From Patagioenas fasciata (Eukaryota; Chordata; Aves; Columbiformes; Columbidae), in the NCBI RefSeq assembly GCF_037038585.1, contig NW_027288578.1, positions 1 to 64,000 on the forward strand: 64,000 bases of DNA, written 5' to 3'. The notes beneath the pieces are model-generated. The model saw only the letters and a program-made list of their open reading frames with translations, ran no database searches and was not told the DNA's origin. Below are positions 38,207 through 52,800 of this stretch, piece after piece; position 1 is the stretch's first letter, and every line of letters begins with the position of its first letter. A program made the position numbers and the translations under genes.

Positions 38207-39621
38207 AAAGACGGACGAGCTCTTTGGTTGCTCTTCACAGGCTTGTCCCTGATCTATAGCTGAGGGCAAACACTTGTGTGCTTGTGGGAGAGCCTGTGTC
38301 TTTCCTGGAAGCGTTTGGGAGTTTTGCTCAGACGCGTGTTTCCTCAAGTTCAAGAATCAAGATCTAGGATACCTGCAGACAGGTGCCTGTTTGTGTGGAG
38401 ACAGTCTGTTTGAAACTGTGTTCCTCAGCGCCCGCTCTTTCTCCCCGTCGCTCCACACGCCTGGGAGTCCCTTTCTTTCTCTCCACAAGCACGTGTGTTG
38501 ACTTCGTCGCACATGTGCATCTGCACAAGCGTTGAGCTCAGCAGAGCGTGTCTCTTGACACTTGATGTGCGTTGGCTGTGTCTGCCTGCTCCAGTGAAGA
38601 GAGAAACGGGAAATCATCTTGGTAGAGGCAACAAAGCAAAAGCGAGGCAGGATTGACATCTGCTCAACAGAGACGGATTCCCTGCGCTGACACAGTTCAC
38701 AGTTACACGAGAAGCAATCTGAGCGGTCCGTCGACCGGAGACGTGTTTCCCAAGAGGTCGTTTAGCGAGTGAACAGCAGTGTGCGCGACTTTCAGGAGTG
38801 TGCCTGGAAAGTGCCAGAATCACCAGGAGCATCTGTGCAAAAGCTGCTGCCTCTGTGACCGCATTGAGGCACGTTCGCGTGTCTGCGAGTATATAGACGG
38901 CTCTTTCGCGTTCACTCCGAGGGAAACGGTCCGCTATTGCTTCTGTGCGCACAGACGCGATTCCCTTGTCTCTTGCGAACACAGGGAACTCTGTGCATCC
39001 AAATCTACAGGCTAAGGACGCGTCTGCATATGTTTTGGTGAACAATCGAGTGTGCGTGTTCTGACAGCTGCCTCTATGCAGACGTCTCCACAGAGCCATT
39101 TCTGAATGCCCCGCAGCCCAGGACTGAATGGATACACTAACAAGTGCACCGGTGTGAGCAACCACATATGCAGAAGGACGTCTTTCATCTCACAGAAGCG
39201 CGAACGTCTTGGCGTTCAAGCACATGGCAGAAACAAGGTGTGAACAGATGAGCTGCTGCTATTTTCTCCGTTCGGCATGCTTCGTTGTAGCTCTCTTGCC
39301 GGTCGCCGGCTTAGCGGCTTGCTTTGCGCGACTAGCTCTGGGGAGAGAAGGAGATAGCGCCGGAAACCTCGCCTTTTGCCTTCTTCGGCGCTGGAACCTG
39401 GTTGCTGCGCCTTCTCTTTGTCCATGTGCACACACACGATTCCTCAGCGAAAACCATGCAGAAACCTTTCCACGAGCACCCAGGGATGTGCACCCAGCAC
39501 CACGTGCACGCACACGCAGCTAGAGAAAAGCACCTACCTTTTCACACACTGATGCCTAAGCAAACGCGTGGCCACACACACGCACACATCCGCAAGCGCG
39601 CCTACTCCCATCTATTGAGGG
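38207..39621. repeat. Monomer 28 (893T)
   Basis: T at 39099 without 1305A. It is the third 893T unit, again nine units after the previous one. Confidence 0.96.
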
Positions 39622-41036
39622 AAAGACGGACGAGCTCTTTGGTTGCTCTTCACAGGCTTGTCCCTGATCTATAGCTGAGGGCAAACACTTGTGTGCTTGT
39701 GGGAGAGCCTGTGTCTTTCCTGGAAGCGTTTGGGAGTTTTGCTCAGACGCGTGTTTCCTCAAGTTCAAGAATCAAGATCTAGGATACCTGCAGACAGGTG
39801 CCTGTTTGTGTGGAGACAGTCTGTTTGAAACTGTGTTCCTCAGCGCCCGCTCTTTCTCCCCGTCGCTCCACACGCCTGGGAGTCCCTTTCTTTCTCTCCA
39901 CAAGCACGTGTGTTGACTTCGTCGCACATGTGCATCTGCACAAGCGTTGAGCTCAGCAGAGCGTGTCTCTTGACACTTGATGTGCGTTGGCTGTGCCTGC
40001 CTGCTCCAGTGAAGAGAGAAACGGGAAATCATCTTGGTAGAGGCAACAAAGCAAAAGCGAGGCAGGATTGACATCTGCTCAACAGAGACGGATTCCCTGC
40101 GCTGACACAGTTCACAGTTACACGAGAAGCAATCTGAGCGGTCCGTCGACCGGAGACGTGTTTCCCAAGAGGTCGTTTAGCGAGTGAACAGCAGTGTGCG
40201 CGACTTTCAGGAGTGTGCCTGGAAAGTGCCAGAATCACCAGGAGCATCTGTGCAAAAGCTGCTGCCTCTGTGACCGCATTGAGGCACGTTCGCGTGTCTG
40301 CGAGTATATAGACGGCTCTTTCGCGTTCACTCCGAGGGAAACGGTCCGCTATTGCTTCTGTGCGCACAGACGCGATTCCCTTGTCTCTTGCGAACACAGG
40401 GAACTCTGTGCATCCAAATCTACAGGCTAAGGACGCGTCTGCATATGTTTTGGTGAACAATCGAGTGTGCGTGTTCTGACAGCTGCCTCTATGCAGACGT
40501 CTCCACAGAGCCACTTCTGAATGCCCCGCAGCCCAGGACTGAATGGATACACTAACAAGTGCACCGGTGTGAGCAACCACATATGCAGAAGGACGTCTTT
40601 CATCTCACAGAAGCGCGAACGTCTTGGCGTTCAAGCACATGGCAGAAACAAGGTGTGAACAGATGAGCTGCTGCTATTTTCTCCGTTCGGCATGCTTCGT
40701 TGTAGCTCTCTTGCCGGTCGCCGGCTTAGCGGCTTGCTTTGCGCGACTAGCTCTGGGGAGAGAAGGAGATAGCGCCGGAAACCTCGCCTTTTGCCTTCTT
40801 CGGCGCTGGAACCTGGTTGCTGCGCCTTCTCTTTGTCCATGTGCACACACACGATTCCTCAGCGAAAACCATGCAGAAACCTTTCCACGAGCACCCAGGG
40901 ATGTGCACCCAGCACCACGTGCACGAACACGCAGCTAGAGAAAAGCACCTACCTTTTCACACACTGATGCCTAAGCAAACGCGTGGCCACACACACGCAC
41001 ACATCCGCAAGCGCGCCTACTCCCATCTATTGAGGG
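39622..41036. repeat. Monomer 29 (375C, 1305A)
   Basis: C at 39996 and A at 40926. Confidence 0.96.
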
Positions 41037-42451
41037 AAAGACGGACGAGCTCTTTGGTTGCTCTTCACAGGCTTGTCCCTGATCTATAGCTGAGGGCAAA
41101 CACTTGTGTGCTTGTGGGAGAGCCTGTGTCTTTCCTGGAAGCGTTTGGGAGTTTTGCTCAGACGCGTGTTTCCTCAAGTTCAAGAATCAAGATCTAGGAT
41201 ACCTGCAGACAGGTGCCTGTTTGTGTGGAGACAGTCTGTTTGAAACTGTGTTCCTCAGCGCCCGCTCTTTCTCCCCGTCGCTCCACACGCCTGGGAGTCC
41301 CTTTCTTTCTCTCCACAAGCACGTGTGTTGACTTCGTCGCACATGTGCATCTGCACAAGCGTTGAGCTCAGCAGAGCGTGTCTCTTGACACTTGATGTGC
41401 GTTGGCTGTGTCTGCCTGCTCCAGTGAAGAGAGAAACGGGAAATCATCTTGGTAGAGGCAACAAAGCAAAAGCGAGGCAGGATTGACATCTGCTCAACAG
41501 AGACGGATTCCCTGCGCTGACACAGTTCACAGTTACACGAGAAGCAATCTGAGCGGTCCGTCGACCGGAGACGTGTTTCCCAAGAGGTCGTTTAGCGAGT
41601 GAACAGCAGTGTGCGCGACTTTCAGGAGTGTGCCTGGAAAGTGCCAGAATCACCAGGAGCATCTGTGCAAAAGCTGCTGCCTCTGTGACCGCATTGAGGC
41701 ACGTTCGCGTGTCTGCGAGTATATAGACGGCTCTTTCGCGTTCACTCCGAGGGAAACGGTCCGCTATTGCTTCTGTGCGCACAGACGCGATTCCCTTGTC
41801 TCTTGCGAACACAGGGAACTCTGTGCATCCAAATCTACAGGCTAAGGACGCGTCTGCATATGTTTTGGTGAACAATCGAGTGTGCGTGTTCTGACAGCTG
41901 CCTCTATGCAGACGTCTCCACAGAGCCACTTCTGAATGCCCCGCAGCCCAGGACTGAATGGATACACTAACAAGTGCACCGGTGTGAGCAACCACATATG
42001 CAGAAGGACGTCTTTCATCTCACAGAAGCGCGAACGTCTTGGCGTTCAAGCACATGGCAGAAACAAGGTGTGAACAGATGAGCTGCTGCTATTTTCTCCG
42101 TTCGGCATGCTTCGTTGTAGCTCTCTTGCCGGTCGCCGGCTTAGCGGCTTGCTTTGCGCGACTAGCTCTGGGGAGAGAAGGAGATAGCGCCGGAAACCTC
42201 GCCTTTTGCCTTCTTCGGCGCTGGAACCTGGTTGCTGCGCCTTCTCTTTGTCCATGTGCACACACACGATTCCTCAGCGAAAACCATGCAGAAACCTTTC
42301 CACGAGCACCCAGGGATGTGCACCCAGCACCACGTGCACGCACACGCAGCTAGAGAAAAGCACCTACCTTTTCACACACTGATGCCTAAGCAAACGCGTG
42401 GCCACACACACGCACACATCCGCAAGCGCGCCTACTCCCATCTATTGAGGG
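41037..42451. repeat. Monomer 30 (consensus)
   Basis: No visible variant. Confidence 0.96.
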
Positions 42452-43866
42452 AAAGACGGACGAGCTCTTTGGTTGCTCTTCACAGGCTTGTCCCTGATCT
42501 ATAGCTGAGGGCAAACACTTGTGTGCTTGTGGGAGAGCCTGTGTCTTTCCTGGAAGCGTTTGGGAGTTTTGCTCAGACGCGTGTTTCCTCAAGTTCAAGA
42601 ATCAAGATCTAGGATACCTGCAGACAGGTGCCTGTTTGTGTGGAGACAGTCTGTTTGAAACTGTGTTCCTCAGCGCCCGCTCTTTCTCCCCGTCGCTCCA
42701 CACGCCTGGGAGTCCCTTTCTTTCTCTCCACAAGCACGTGTGTTGACTTCGTCGCACATGTGCATCTGCACAAGCGTTGAGCTCAGCAGAGCGTGTCTCT
42801 TGACACTTGATGTGCGTTGGCTGTGTCTGCCTGCTCCAGTGAAGAGAGAAACGGGAAATCATCTTGGTAGAGGCAACAAAGCAAAAGCGAGGCAGGATTG
42901 ACATCTGCTCAACAGAGACGGATTCCCTGCGCTGACACAGTTCACAGTTACACGAGAAGCAATCTGAGCGGTCCGTCGACCGGAGACGTGTTTCCCAAGA
43001 GGTCGTTTAGCGAGTGAACAGCAGTGTGCGCGACTTTCAGGAGTGTGCCTGGAAAGTGCCAGAATCACCAGGAGCATCTGTGCAAAAGCTGCTGCCTCTG
43101 TGACCGCATTGAGGCACGTTCGCGTGTCTGCGAGTATATAGACGGCTCTTTCGCGTTCACTCCGAGGGAAACGGTCCGCTATTGCTTCTGTGCGCACAGA
43201 CGCGATTCCCTTGTCTCTTGCGAACACAGGGAACTCTGTGCATCCAAATCTACAGGCTAAGGACGCGTCTGCATATGTTTTGGTGAACAATCGAGTGTGC
43301 GTGTTCTGACAGCTGCCTCTATGCAGACGTCTCCACAGAGCCACTTCTGAATGCCCCGCAGCCCAGGACTGAATGGATACACTAACAAGTGCACCGGTGT
43401 GAGCAACCACATATGCAGAAGGACGTCTTTCATCTCACAGAAGCGCGAACGTCTTGGCGTTCAAGCACATGGCAGAAACAAGGTGTGAACAGATGAGCTG
43501 CTGCTATTTTCTCCGTTCGGCATGCTTCGTTGTAGCTCTCTTGCCGGTCGCCGGCTTAGCGGCTTGCTTTGCGCGACTAGCTCTGGGGAGAGAAGGAGAT
43601 AGCGCCGGAAACCTCGCCTTTTGCCTTCTTCGGCGCTGGAACCTGGTTGCTGCGCCTTCTCTTTGTCCATGTGCACACACACGATTCCTCAGCGAAAACC
43701 ATGCAGAAACCTTTCCACGAGCACCCAGGGATGTGCACCCAGCACCACGTGCACGAACACGCAGCTAGAGAAAAGCACCTACCTTTTCACACACTGATGC
43801 CTAAGCAAACGCGTGGCCACACACACGCACACATCCGCAAGCGCGCCTACTCCCATCTATTGAGGG
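42452..43866. repeat. Monomer 31 (1305A)
   Basis: A at 43756. This is the last unit carrying any recurrent marker. Confidence 0.96.
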
Positions 43867-46800
43867 AAAGACGGACGAGCTCTTTGGTTGCTCTTCACAG
43901 GCTTGTCCCTGATCTATAGCTGAGGGCAAACACTTGTGTGCTTGTGGGAGAGCCTGTGTCTTTCCTGGAAGCGTTTGGGAGTTTTGCTCAGACGCGTGTT
44001 TCCTCAAGTTCAAGAATCAAGATCTAGGATACCTGCAGACAGGTGCCTGTTTGTGTGGAGACAGTCTGTTTGAAACTGTGTTCCTCAGCGCCCGCTCTTT
44101 CTCCCCGTCGCTCCACACGCCTGGGAGTCCCTTTCTTTCTCTCCACAAGCACGTGTGTTGACTTCGTCGCACATGTGCATCTGCACAAGCGTTGAGCTCA
44201 GCAGAGCGTGTCTCTTGACACTTGATGTGCGTTGGCTGTGTCTGCCTGCTCCAGTGAAGAGAGAAACGGGAAATCATCTTGGTAGAGGCAACAAAGCAAA
44301 AGCGAGGCAGGATTGACATCTGCTCAACAGAGACGGATTCCCTGCGCTGACACAGTTCACAGTTACACGAGAAGCAATCTGAGCGGTCCGTCGACCGGAG
44401 ACGTGTTTCCCAAGAGGTCGTTTAGCGAGTGAACAGCAGTGTGCGCGACTTTCAGGAGTGTGCCTGGAAAGTGCCAGAATCACCAGGAGCATCTGTGCAA
44501 AAGCTGCTGCCTCTGTGACCGCATTGAGGCACGTTCGCGTGTCTGCGAGTATATAGACGGCTCTTTCGCGTTCACTCCGAGGGAAACGGTCCGCTATTGC
44601 TTCTGTGCGCACAGACGCGATTCCCTTGTCTCTTGCGAACACAGGGAACTCTGTGCATCCAAATCTACAGGCTAAGGACGCGTCTGCATATGTTTTGGTG
44701 AACAATCGAGTGTGCGTGTTCTGACAGCTGCCTCTATGCAGACGTCTCCACAGAGCCACTTCTGAATGCCCCGCAGCCCAGGACTGAATGGATACACTAA
44801 CAAGTGCACCGGTGTGAGCAACCACATATGCAGAAGGACGTCTTTCATCTCACAGAAGCGCGAACGTCTTGGCGTTCAAGCACATGGCAGAAACAAGGTG
44901 TGAACAGATGAGCTGCTGCTATTTTCTCCGTTCGGCATGCTTCGTTGTAGCTCTCTTGCCGGTCGCCGGCTTAGCGGCTTGCTTTGCGCGACTAGCTCTG
45001 GGGAGAGAAGGAGATAGCGCCGGAAACCTCGCCTTTTGCCTTCTTCGGCGCTGGAACCTGGTTGCTGCGCCTTCTCTTTGTCCATGTGCACACACACGAT
45101 TCCTCAGCGAAAACCATGCAGAAACCTTTCCACGAGCACCCAGGGATGTGCACCCAGCACCACGTGCACGCACACGCAGCTAGAGAAAAGCACCTACCTT
45201 TTCACACACTGATGCCTAAGCAAACGCGTGGCCACACACACGCACACATCCGCAAGCGCGCCTACTCCCATCTATTGAGGGAAAGACGGACGAGCTCTTT
45301 GGTTGCTCTTCACAGGCTTGTCCCTGATCTATAGCTGAGGGCAAACACTTGTGTGCTTGTGGGAGAGCCTGTGTCTTTCCTGGAAGCGTTTGGGAGTTTT
45401 GCTCAGACGCGTGTTTCCTCAAGTTCAAGAATCAAGATCTAGGATACCTGCAGACAGGTGCCTGTTTGTGTGGAGACAGTCTGTTTGAAACTGTGTTCCT
45501 CAGCGCCCGCTCTTTCTCCCCGTCGCTCCACACGCCTGGGAGTCCCTTTCTTTCTCTCCACAAGCACGTGTGTTGACTTCGTCGCACATGTGCATCTGCA
45601 CAAGCGTTGAGCTCAGCAGAGCGTGTCTCTTGACACTTGATGTGCGTTGGCTGTGTCTGCCTGCTCCAGTGAAGAGAGAAACGGGAAATCATCTTGGTAG
45701 AGGCAACAAAGCAAAAGCGAGGCAGGATTGACATCTGCTCAACAGAGACGGATTCCCTGCGCTGACACAGTTCACAGTTACACGAGAAGCAATCTGAGCG
45801 GTCCGTCGACCGGAGACGTGTTTCCCAAGAGGTCGTTTAGCGAGTGAACAGCAGTGTGCGCGACTTTCAGGAGTGTGCCTGGAAAGTGCCAGAATCACCA
45901 GGAGCATCTGTGCAAAAGCTGCTGCCTCTGTGACCGCATTGAGGCACGTTCGCGTGTCTGCGAGTATATAGACGGCTCTTTCGCGTTCACTCCGAGGGAA
46001 ACGGTCCGCTATTGCTTCTGTGCGCACAGACGCGATTCCCTTGTCTCTTGCGAACACAGGGAACTCTGTGCATCCAAATCTACAGGCTAAGGACGCGTCT
46101 GCATATGTTTTGGTGAACAATCGAGTGTGCGTGTTCTGACAGCTGCCTCTATGCAGACGTCTCCACAGAGCCACTTCTGAATGCCCCGCAGCCCAGGACT
46201 GAATGGATACACTAACAAGTGCACCGGTGTGAGCAACCACATATGCAGAAGGACGTCTTTCATCTCACAGAAGCGCGAACGTCTTGGCGTTCAAGCACAT
46301 GGCAGAAACAAGGTGTGAACAGATGAGCTGCTGCTATTTTCTCCGTTCGGCATGCTTCGTTGTAGCTCTCTTGCCGGTCGCCGGCTTAGCGGCTTGCTTT
46401 GCGCGACTAGCTCTGGGGAGAGAAGGAGATAGCGCCGGAAACCTCGCCTTTTGCCTTCTTCGGCGCTGGAACCTGGTTGCTGCGCCTTCTCTTTGTCCAT
46501 GTGCACACACACGATTCCTCAGCGAAAACCATGCAGAAACCTTTCCACGAGCACCCAGGGATGTGCACCCAGCACCACGTGCACGCACACGCAGCTAGAG
46601 AAAAGCACCTACCTTTTCACACACTGATGCCTAAGCAAACGCGTGGCCACACACACGCACACATCCGCAAGCGCGCCTACTCCCATCTATTGAGGGAAAG
46701 ACGGACGAGCTCTTTGGTTGCTCTTCACAGGCTTGTCCCTGATCTATAGCTGAGGGCAAACACTTGTGTGCTTGTGGGAGAGCCTGTGTCTTTCCTGGAA

Positions 46801-49800
46801 GCGTTTGGGAGTTTTGCTCAGACGCGTGTTTCCTCAAGTTCAAGAATCAAGATCTAGGATACCTGCAGACAGGTGCCTGTTTGTGTGGAGACAGTCTGTT
46901 TGAAACTGTGTTCCTCAGCGCCCGCTCTTTCTCCCCGTCGCTCCACACGCCTGGGAGTCCCTTTCTTTCTCTCCACAAGCACGTGTGTTGACTTCGTCGC
47001 ACATGTGCATCTGCACAAGCGTTGAGCTCAGCAGAGCGTGTCTCTTGACACTTGATGTGCGTTGGCTGTGTCTGCCTGCTCCAGTGAAGAGAGAAACGGG
47101 AAATCATCTTGGTAGAGGCAACAAAGCAAAAGCGAGGCAGGATTGACATCTGCTCAACAGAGACGGATTCCCTGCGCTGACACAGTTCACAGTTACACGA
47201 GAAGCAATCTGAGCGGTCCGTCGACCGGAGACGTGTTTCCCAAGAGGTCGTTTAGCGAGTGAACAGCAGTGTGCGCGACTTTCAGGAGTGTGCCTGGAAA
47301 GTGCCAGAATCACCAGGAGCATCTGTGCAAAAGCTGCTGCCTCTGTGACCGCATTGAGGCACGTTCGCGTGTCTGCGAGTATATAGACGGCTCTTTCGCG
47401 TTCACTCCGAGGGAAACGGTCCGCTATTGCTTCTGTGCGCACAGACGCGATTCCCTTGTCTCTTGCGAACACAGGGAACTCTGTGCATCCAAATCTACAG
47501 GCTAAGGACGCGTCTGCATATGTTTTGGTGAACAATCGAGTGTGCGTGTTCTGACAGCTGCCTCTATGCAGACGTCTCCACAGAGCCACTTCTGAATGCC
47601 CCGCAGCCCAGGACTGAATGGATACACTAACAAGTGCACCGGTGTGAGCAACCACATATGCAGAAGGACGTCTTTCATCTCACAGAAGCGCGAACGTCTT
47701 GGCGTTCAAGCACATGGCAGAAACAAGGTGTGAACAGATGAGCTGCTGCTATTTTCTCCGTTCGGCATGCTTCGTTGTAGCTCTCTTGCCGGTCGCCGGC
47801 TTAGCGGCTTGCTTTGCGCGACTAGCTCTGGGGAGAGAAGGAGATAGCGCCGGAAACCTCGCCTTTTGCCTTCTTCGGCGCTGGAACCTGGTTGCTGCGC
47901 CTTCTCTTTGTCCATGTGCACACACACGATTCCTCAGCGAAAACCATGCAGAAACCTTTCCACGAGCACCCAGGGATGTGCACCCAGCACCACGTGCACG
48001 CACACGCAGCTAGAGAAAAGCACCTACCTTTTCACACACTGATGCCTAAGCAAACGCGTGGCCACACACACGCACACATCCGCAAGCGCGCCTACTCCCA
48101 TCTATTGAGGGAAAGACGGACGAGCTCTTTGGTTGCTCTTCACAGGCTTGTCCCTGATCTATAGCTGAGGGCAAACACTTGTGTGCTTGTGGGAGAGCCT
48201 GTGTCTTTCCTGGAAGCGTTTGGGAGTTTTGCTCAGACGCGTGTTTCCTCAAGTTCAAGAATCAAGATCTAGGATACCTGCAGACAGGTGCCTGTTTGTG
48301 TGGAGACAGTCTGTTTGAAACTGTGTTCCTCAGCGCCCGCTCTTTCTCCCCGTCGCTCCACACGCCTGGGAGTCCCTTTCTTTCTCTCCACAAGCACGTG
48401 TGTTGACTTCGTCGCACATGTGCATCTGCACAAGCGTTGAGCTCAGCAGAGCGTGTCTCTTGACACTTGATGTGCGTTGGCTGTGTCTGCCTGCTCCAGT
48501 GAAGAGAGAAACGGGAAATCATCTTGGTAGAGGCAACAAAGCAAAAGCGAGGCAGGATTGACATCTGCTCAACAGAGACGGATTCCCTGCGCTGACACAG
48601 TTCACAGTTACACGAGAAGCAATCTGAGCGGTCCGTCGACCGGAGACGTGTTTCCCAAGAGGTCGTTTAGCGAGTGAACAGCAGTGTGCGCGACTTTCAG
48701 GAGTGTGCCTGGAAAGTGCCAGAATCACCAGGAGCATCTGTGCAAAAGCTGCTGCCTCTGTGACCGCATTGAGGCACGTTCGCGTGTCTGCGAGTATATA
48801 GACGGCTCTTTCGCGTTCACTCCGAGGGAAACGGTCCGCTATTGCTTCTGTGCGCACAGACGCGATTCCCTTGTCTCTTGCGAACACAGGGAACTCTGTG
48901 CATCCAAATCTACAGGCTAAGGACGCGTCTGCATATGTTTTGGTGAACAATCGAGTGTGCGTGTTCTGACAGCTGCCTCTATGCAGACGTCTCCACAGAG
49001 CCACTTCTGAATGCCCCGCAGCCCAGGACTGAATGGATACACTAACAAGTGCACCGGTGTGAGCAACCACATATGCAGAAGGACGTCTTTCATCTCACAG
49101 AAGCGCGAACGTCTTGGCGTTCAAGCACATGGCAGAAACAAGGTGTGAACAGATGAGCTGCTGCTATTTTCTCCGTTCGGCATGCTTCGTTGTAGCTCTC
49201 TTGCCGGTCGCCGGCTTAGCGGCTTGCTTTGCGCGACTAGCTCTGGGGAGAGAAGGAGATAGCGCCGGAAACCTCGCCTTTTGCCTTCTTCGGCGCTGGA
49301 ACCTGGTTGCTGCGCCTTCTCTTTGTCCATGTGCACACACACGATTCCTCAGCGAAAACCATGCAGAAACCTTTCCACGAGCACCCAGGGATGTGCACCC
49401 AGCACCACGTGCACGCACACGCAGCTAGAGAAAAGCACCTACCTTTTCACACACTGATGCCTAAGCAAACGCGTGGCCACACACACGCACACATCCGCAA
49501 GCGCGCCTACTCCCATCTATTGAGGGAAAGACGGACGAGCTCTTTGGTTGCTCTTCACAGGCTTGTCCCTGATCTATAGCTGAGGGCAAACACTTGTGTG
49601 CTTGTGGGAGAGCCTGTGTCTTTCCTGGAAGCGTTTGGGAGTTTTGCTCAGACGCGTGTTTCCTCAAGTTCAAGAATCAAGATCTAGGATACCTGCAGAC
49701 AGGTGCCTGTTTGTGTGGAGACAGTCTGTTTGAAACTGTGTTCCTCAGCGCCCGCTCTTTCTCCCCGTCGCTCCACACGCCTGGGAGTCCCTTTCTTTCT

Positions 49801-52800
49801 CTCCACAAGCACGTGTGTTGACTTCGTCGCACATGTGCATCTGCACAAGCGTTGAGCTCAGCAGAGCGTGTCTCTTGACACTTGATGTGCGTTGGCTGTG
49901 TCTGCCTGCTCCAGTGAAGAGAGAAACGGGAAATCATCTTGGTAGAGGCAACAAAGCAAAAGCGAGGCAGGATTGACATCTGCTCAACAGAGACGGATTC
50001 CCTGCGCTGACACAGTTCACAGTTACACGAGAAGCAATCTGAGCGGTCCGTCGACCGGAGACGTGTTTCCCAAGAGGTCGTTTAGCGAGTGAACAGCAGT
50101 GTGCGCGACTTTCAGGAGTGTGCCTGGAAAGTGCCAGAATCACCAGGAGCATCTGTGCAAAAGCTGCTGCCTCTGTGACCGCATTGAGGCACGTTCGCGT
50201 GTCTGCGAGTATATAGACGGCTCTTTCGCGTTCACTCCGAGGGAAACGGTCCGCTATTGCTTCTGTGCGCACAGACGCGATTCCCTTGTCTCTTGCGAAC
50301 ACAGGGAACTCTGTGCATCCAAATCTACAGGCTAAGGACGCGTCTGCATATGTTTTGGTGAACAATCGAGTGTGCGTGTTCTGACAGCTGCCTCTATGCA
50401 GACGTCTCCACAGAGCCACTTCTGAATGCCCCGCAGCCCAGGACTGAATGGATACACTAACAAGTGCACCGGTGTGAGCAACCACATATGCAGAAGGACG
50501 TCTTTCATCTCACAGAAGCGCGAACGTCTTGGCGTTCAAGCACATGGCAGAAACAAGGTGTGAACAGATGAGCTGCTGCTATTTTCTCCGTTCGGCATGC
50601 TTCGTTGTAGCTCTCTTGCCGGTCGCCGGCTTAGCGGCTTGCTTTGCGCGACTAGCTCTGGGGAGAGAAGGAGATAGCGCCGGAAACCTCGCCTTTTGCC
50701 TTCTTCGGCGCTGGAACCTGGTTGCTGCGCCTTCTCTTTGTCCATGTGCACACACACGATTCCTCAGCGAAAACCATGCAGAAACCTTTCCACGAGCACC
50801 CAGGGATGTGCACCCAGCACCACGTGCACGCACACGCAGCTAGAGAAAAGCACCTACCTTTTCACACACTGATGCCTAAGCAAACGCGTGGCCACACACA
50901 CGCACACATCCGCAAGCGCGCCTACTCCCATCTATTGAGGGAAAGACGGACGAGCTCTTTGGTTGCTCTTCACAGGCTTGTCCCTGATCTATAGCTGAGG
51001 GCAAACACTTGTGTGCTTGTGGGAGAGCCTGTGTCTTTCCTGGAAGCGTTTGGGAGTTTTGCTCAGACGCGTGTTTCCTCAAGTTCAAGAATCAAGATCT
51101 AGGATACCTGCAGACAGGTGCCTGTTTGTGTGGAGACAGTCTGTTTGAAACTGTGTTCCTCAGCGCCCGCTCTTTCTCCCCGTCGCTCCACACGCCTGGG
51201 AGTCCCTTTCTTTCTCTCCACAAGCACGTGTGTTGACTTCGTCGCACATGTGCATCTGCACAAGCGTTGAGCTCAGCAGAGCGTGTCTCTTGACACTTGA
51301 TGTGCGTTGGCTGTGTCTGCCTGCTCCAGTGAAGAGAGAAACGGGAAATCATCTTGGTAGAGGCAACAAAGCAAAAGCGAGGCAGGATTGACATCTGCTC
51401 AACAGAGACGGATTCCCTGCGCTGACACAGTTCACAGTTACACGAGAAGCAATCTGAGCGGTCCGTCGACCGGAGACGTGTTTCCCAAGAGGTCGTTTAG
51501 CGAGTGAACAGCAGTGTGCGCGACTTTCAGGAGTGTGCCTGGAAAGTGCCAGAATCACCAGGAGCATCTGTGCAAAAGCTGCTGCCTCTGTGACCGCATT
51601 GAGGCACGTTCGCGTGTCTGCGAGTATATAGACGGCTCTTTCGCGTTCACTCCGAGGGAAACGGTCCGCTATTGCTTCTGTGCGCACAGACGCGATTCCC
51701 TTGTCTCTTGCGAACACAGGGAACTCTGTGCATCCAAATCTACAGGCTAAGGACGCGTCTGCATATGTTTTGGTGAACAATCGAGTGTGCGTGTTCTGAC
51801 AGCTGCCTCTATGCAGACGTCTCCACAGAGCCACTTCTGAATGCCCCGCAGCCCAGGACTGAATGGATACACTAACAAGTGCACCGGTGTGAGCAACCAC
51901 ATATGCAGAAGGACGTCTTTCATCTCACAGAAGCGCGAACGTCTTGGCGTTCAAGCACATGGCAGAAACAAGGTGTGAACAGATGAGCTGCTGCTATTTT
52001 CTCCGTTCGGCATGCTTCGTTGTAGCTCTCTTGCCGGTCGCCGGCTTAGCGGCTTGCTTTGCGCGACTAGCTCTGGGGAGAGAAGGAGATAGCGCCGGAA
52101 ACCTCGCCTTTTGCCTTCTTCGGCGCTGGAACCTGGTTGCTGCGCCTTCTCTTTGTCCATGTGCACACACACGATTCCTCAGCGAAAACCATGCAGAAAC
52201 CTTTCCACGAGCACCCAGGGATGTGCACCCAGCACCACGTGCACGCACACGCAGCTAGAGAAAAGCACCTACCTTTTCACACACTGATGCCTAAGCAAAC
52301 GCGTGGCCACACACACGCACACATCCGCAAGCGCGCCTACTCCCATCTATTGAGGGAAAGACGGACGAGCTCTTTGGTTGCTCTTCACAGGCTTGTCCCT
52401 GATCTATAGCTGAGGGCAAACACTTGTGTGCTTGTGGGAGAGCCTGTGTCTTTCCTGGAAGCGTTTGGGAGTTTTGCTCAGACGCGTGTTTCCTCAAGTT
52501 CAAGAATCAAGATCTAGGATACCTGCAGACAGGTGCCTGTTTGTGTGGAGACAGTCTGTTTGAAACTGTGTTCCTCAGCGCCCGCTCTTTCTCCCCGTCG
52601 CTCCACACGCCTGGGAGTCCCTTTCTTTCTCTCCACAAGCACGTGTGTTGACTTCGTCGCACATGTGCATCTGCACAAGCGTTGAGCTCAGCAGAGCGTG
52701 TCTCTTGACACTTGATGTGCGTTGGCTGTGTCTGCCTGCTCCAGTGAAGAGAGAAACGGGAAATCATCTTGGTAGAGGCAACAAAGCAAAAGCGAGGCAG

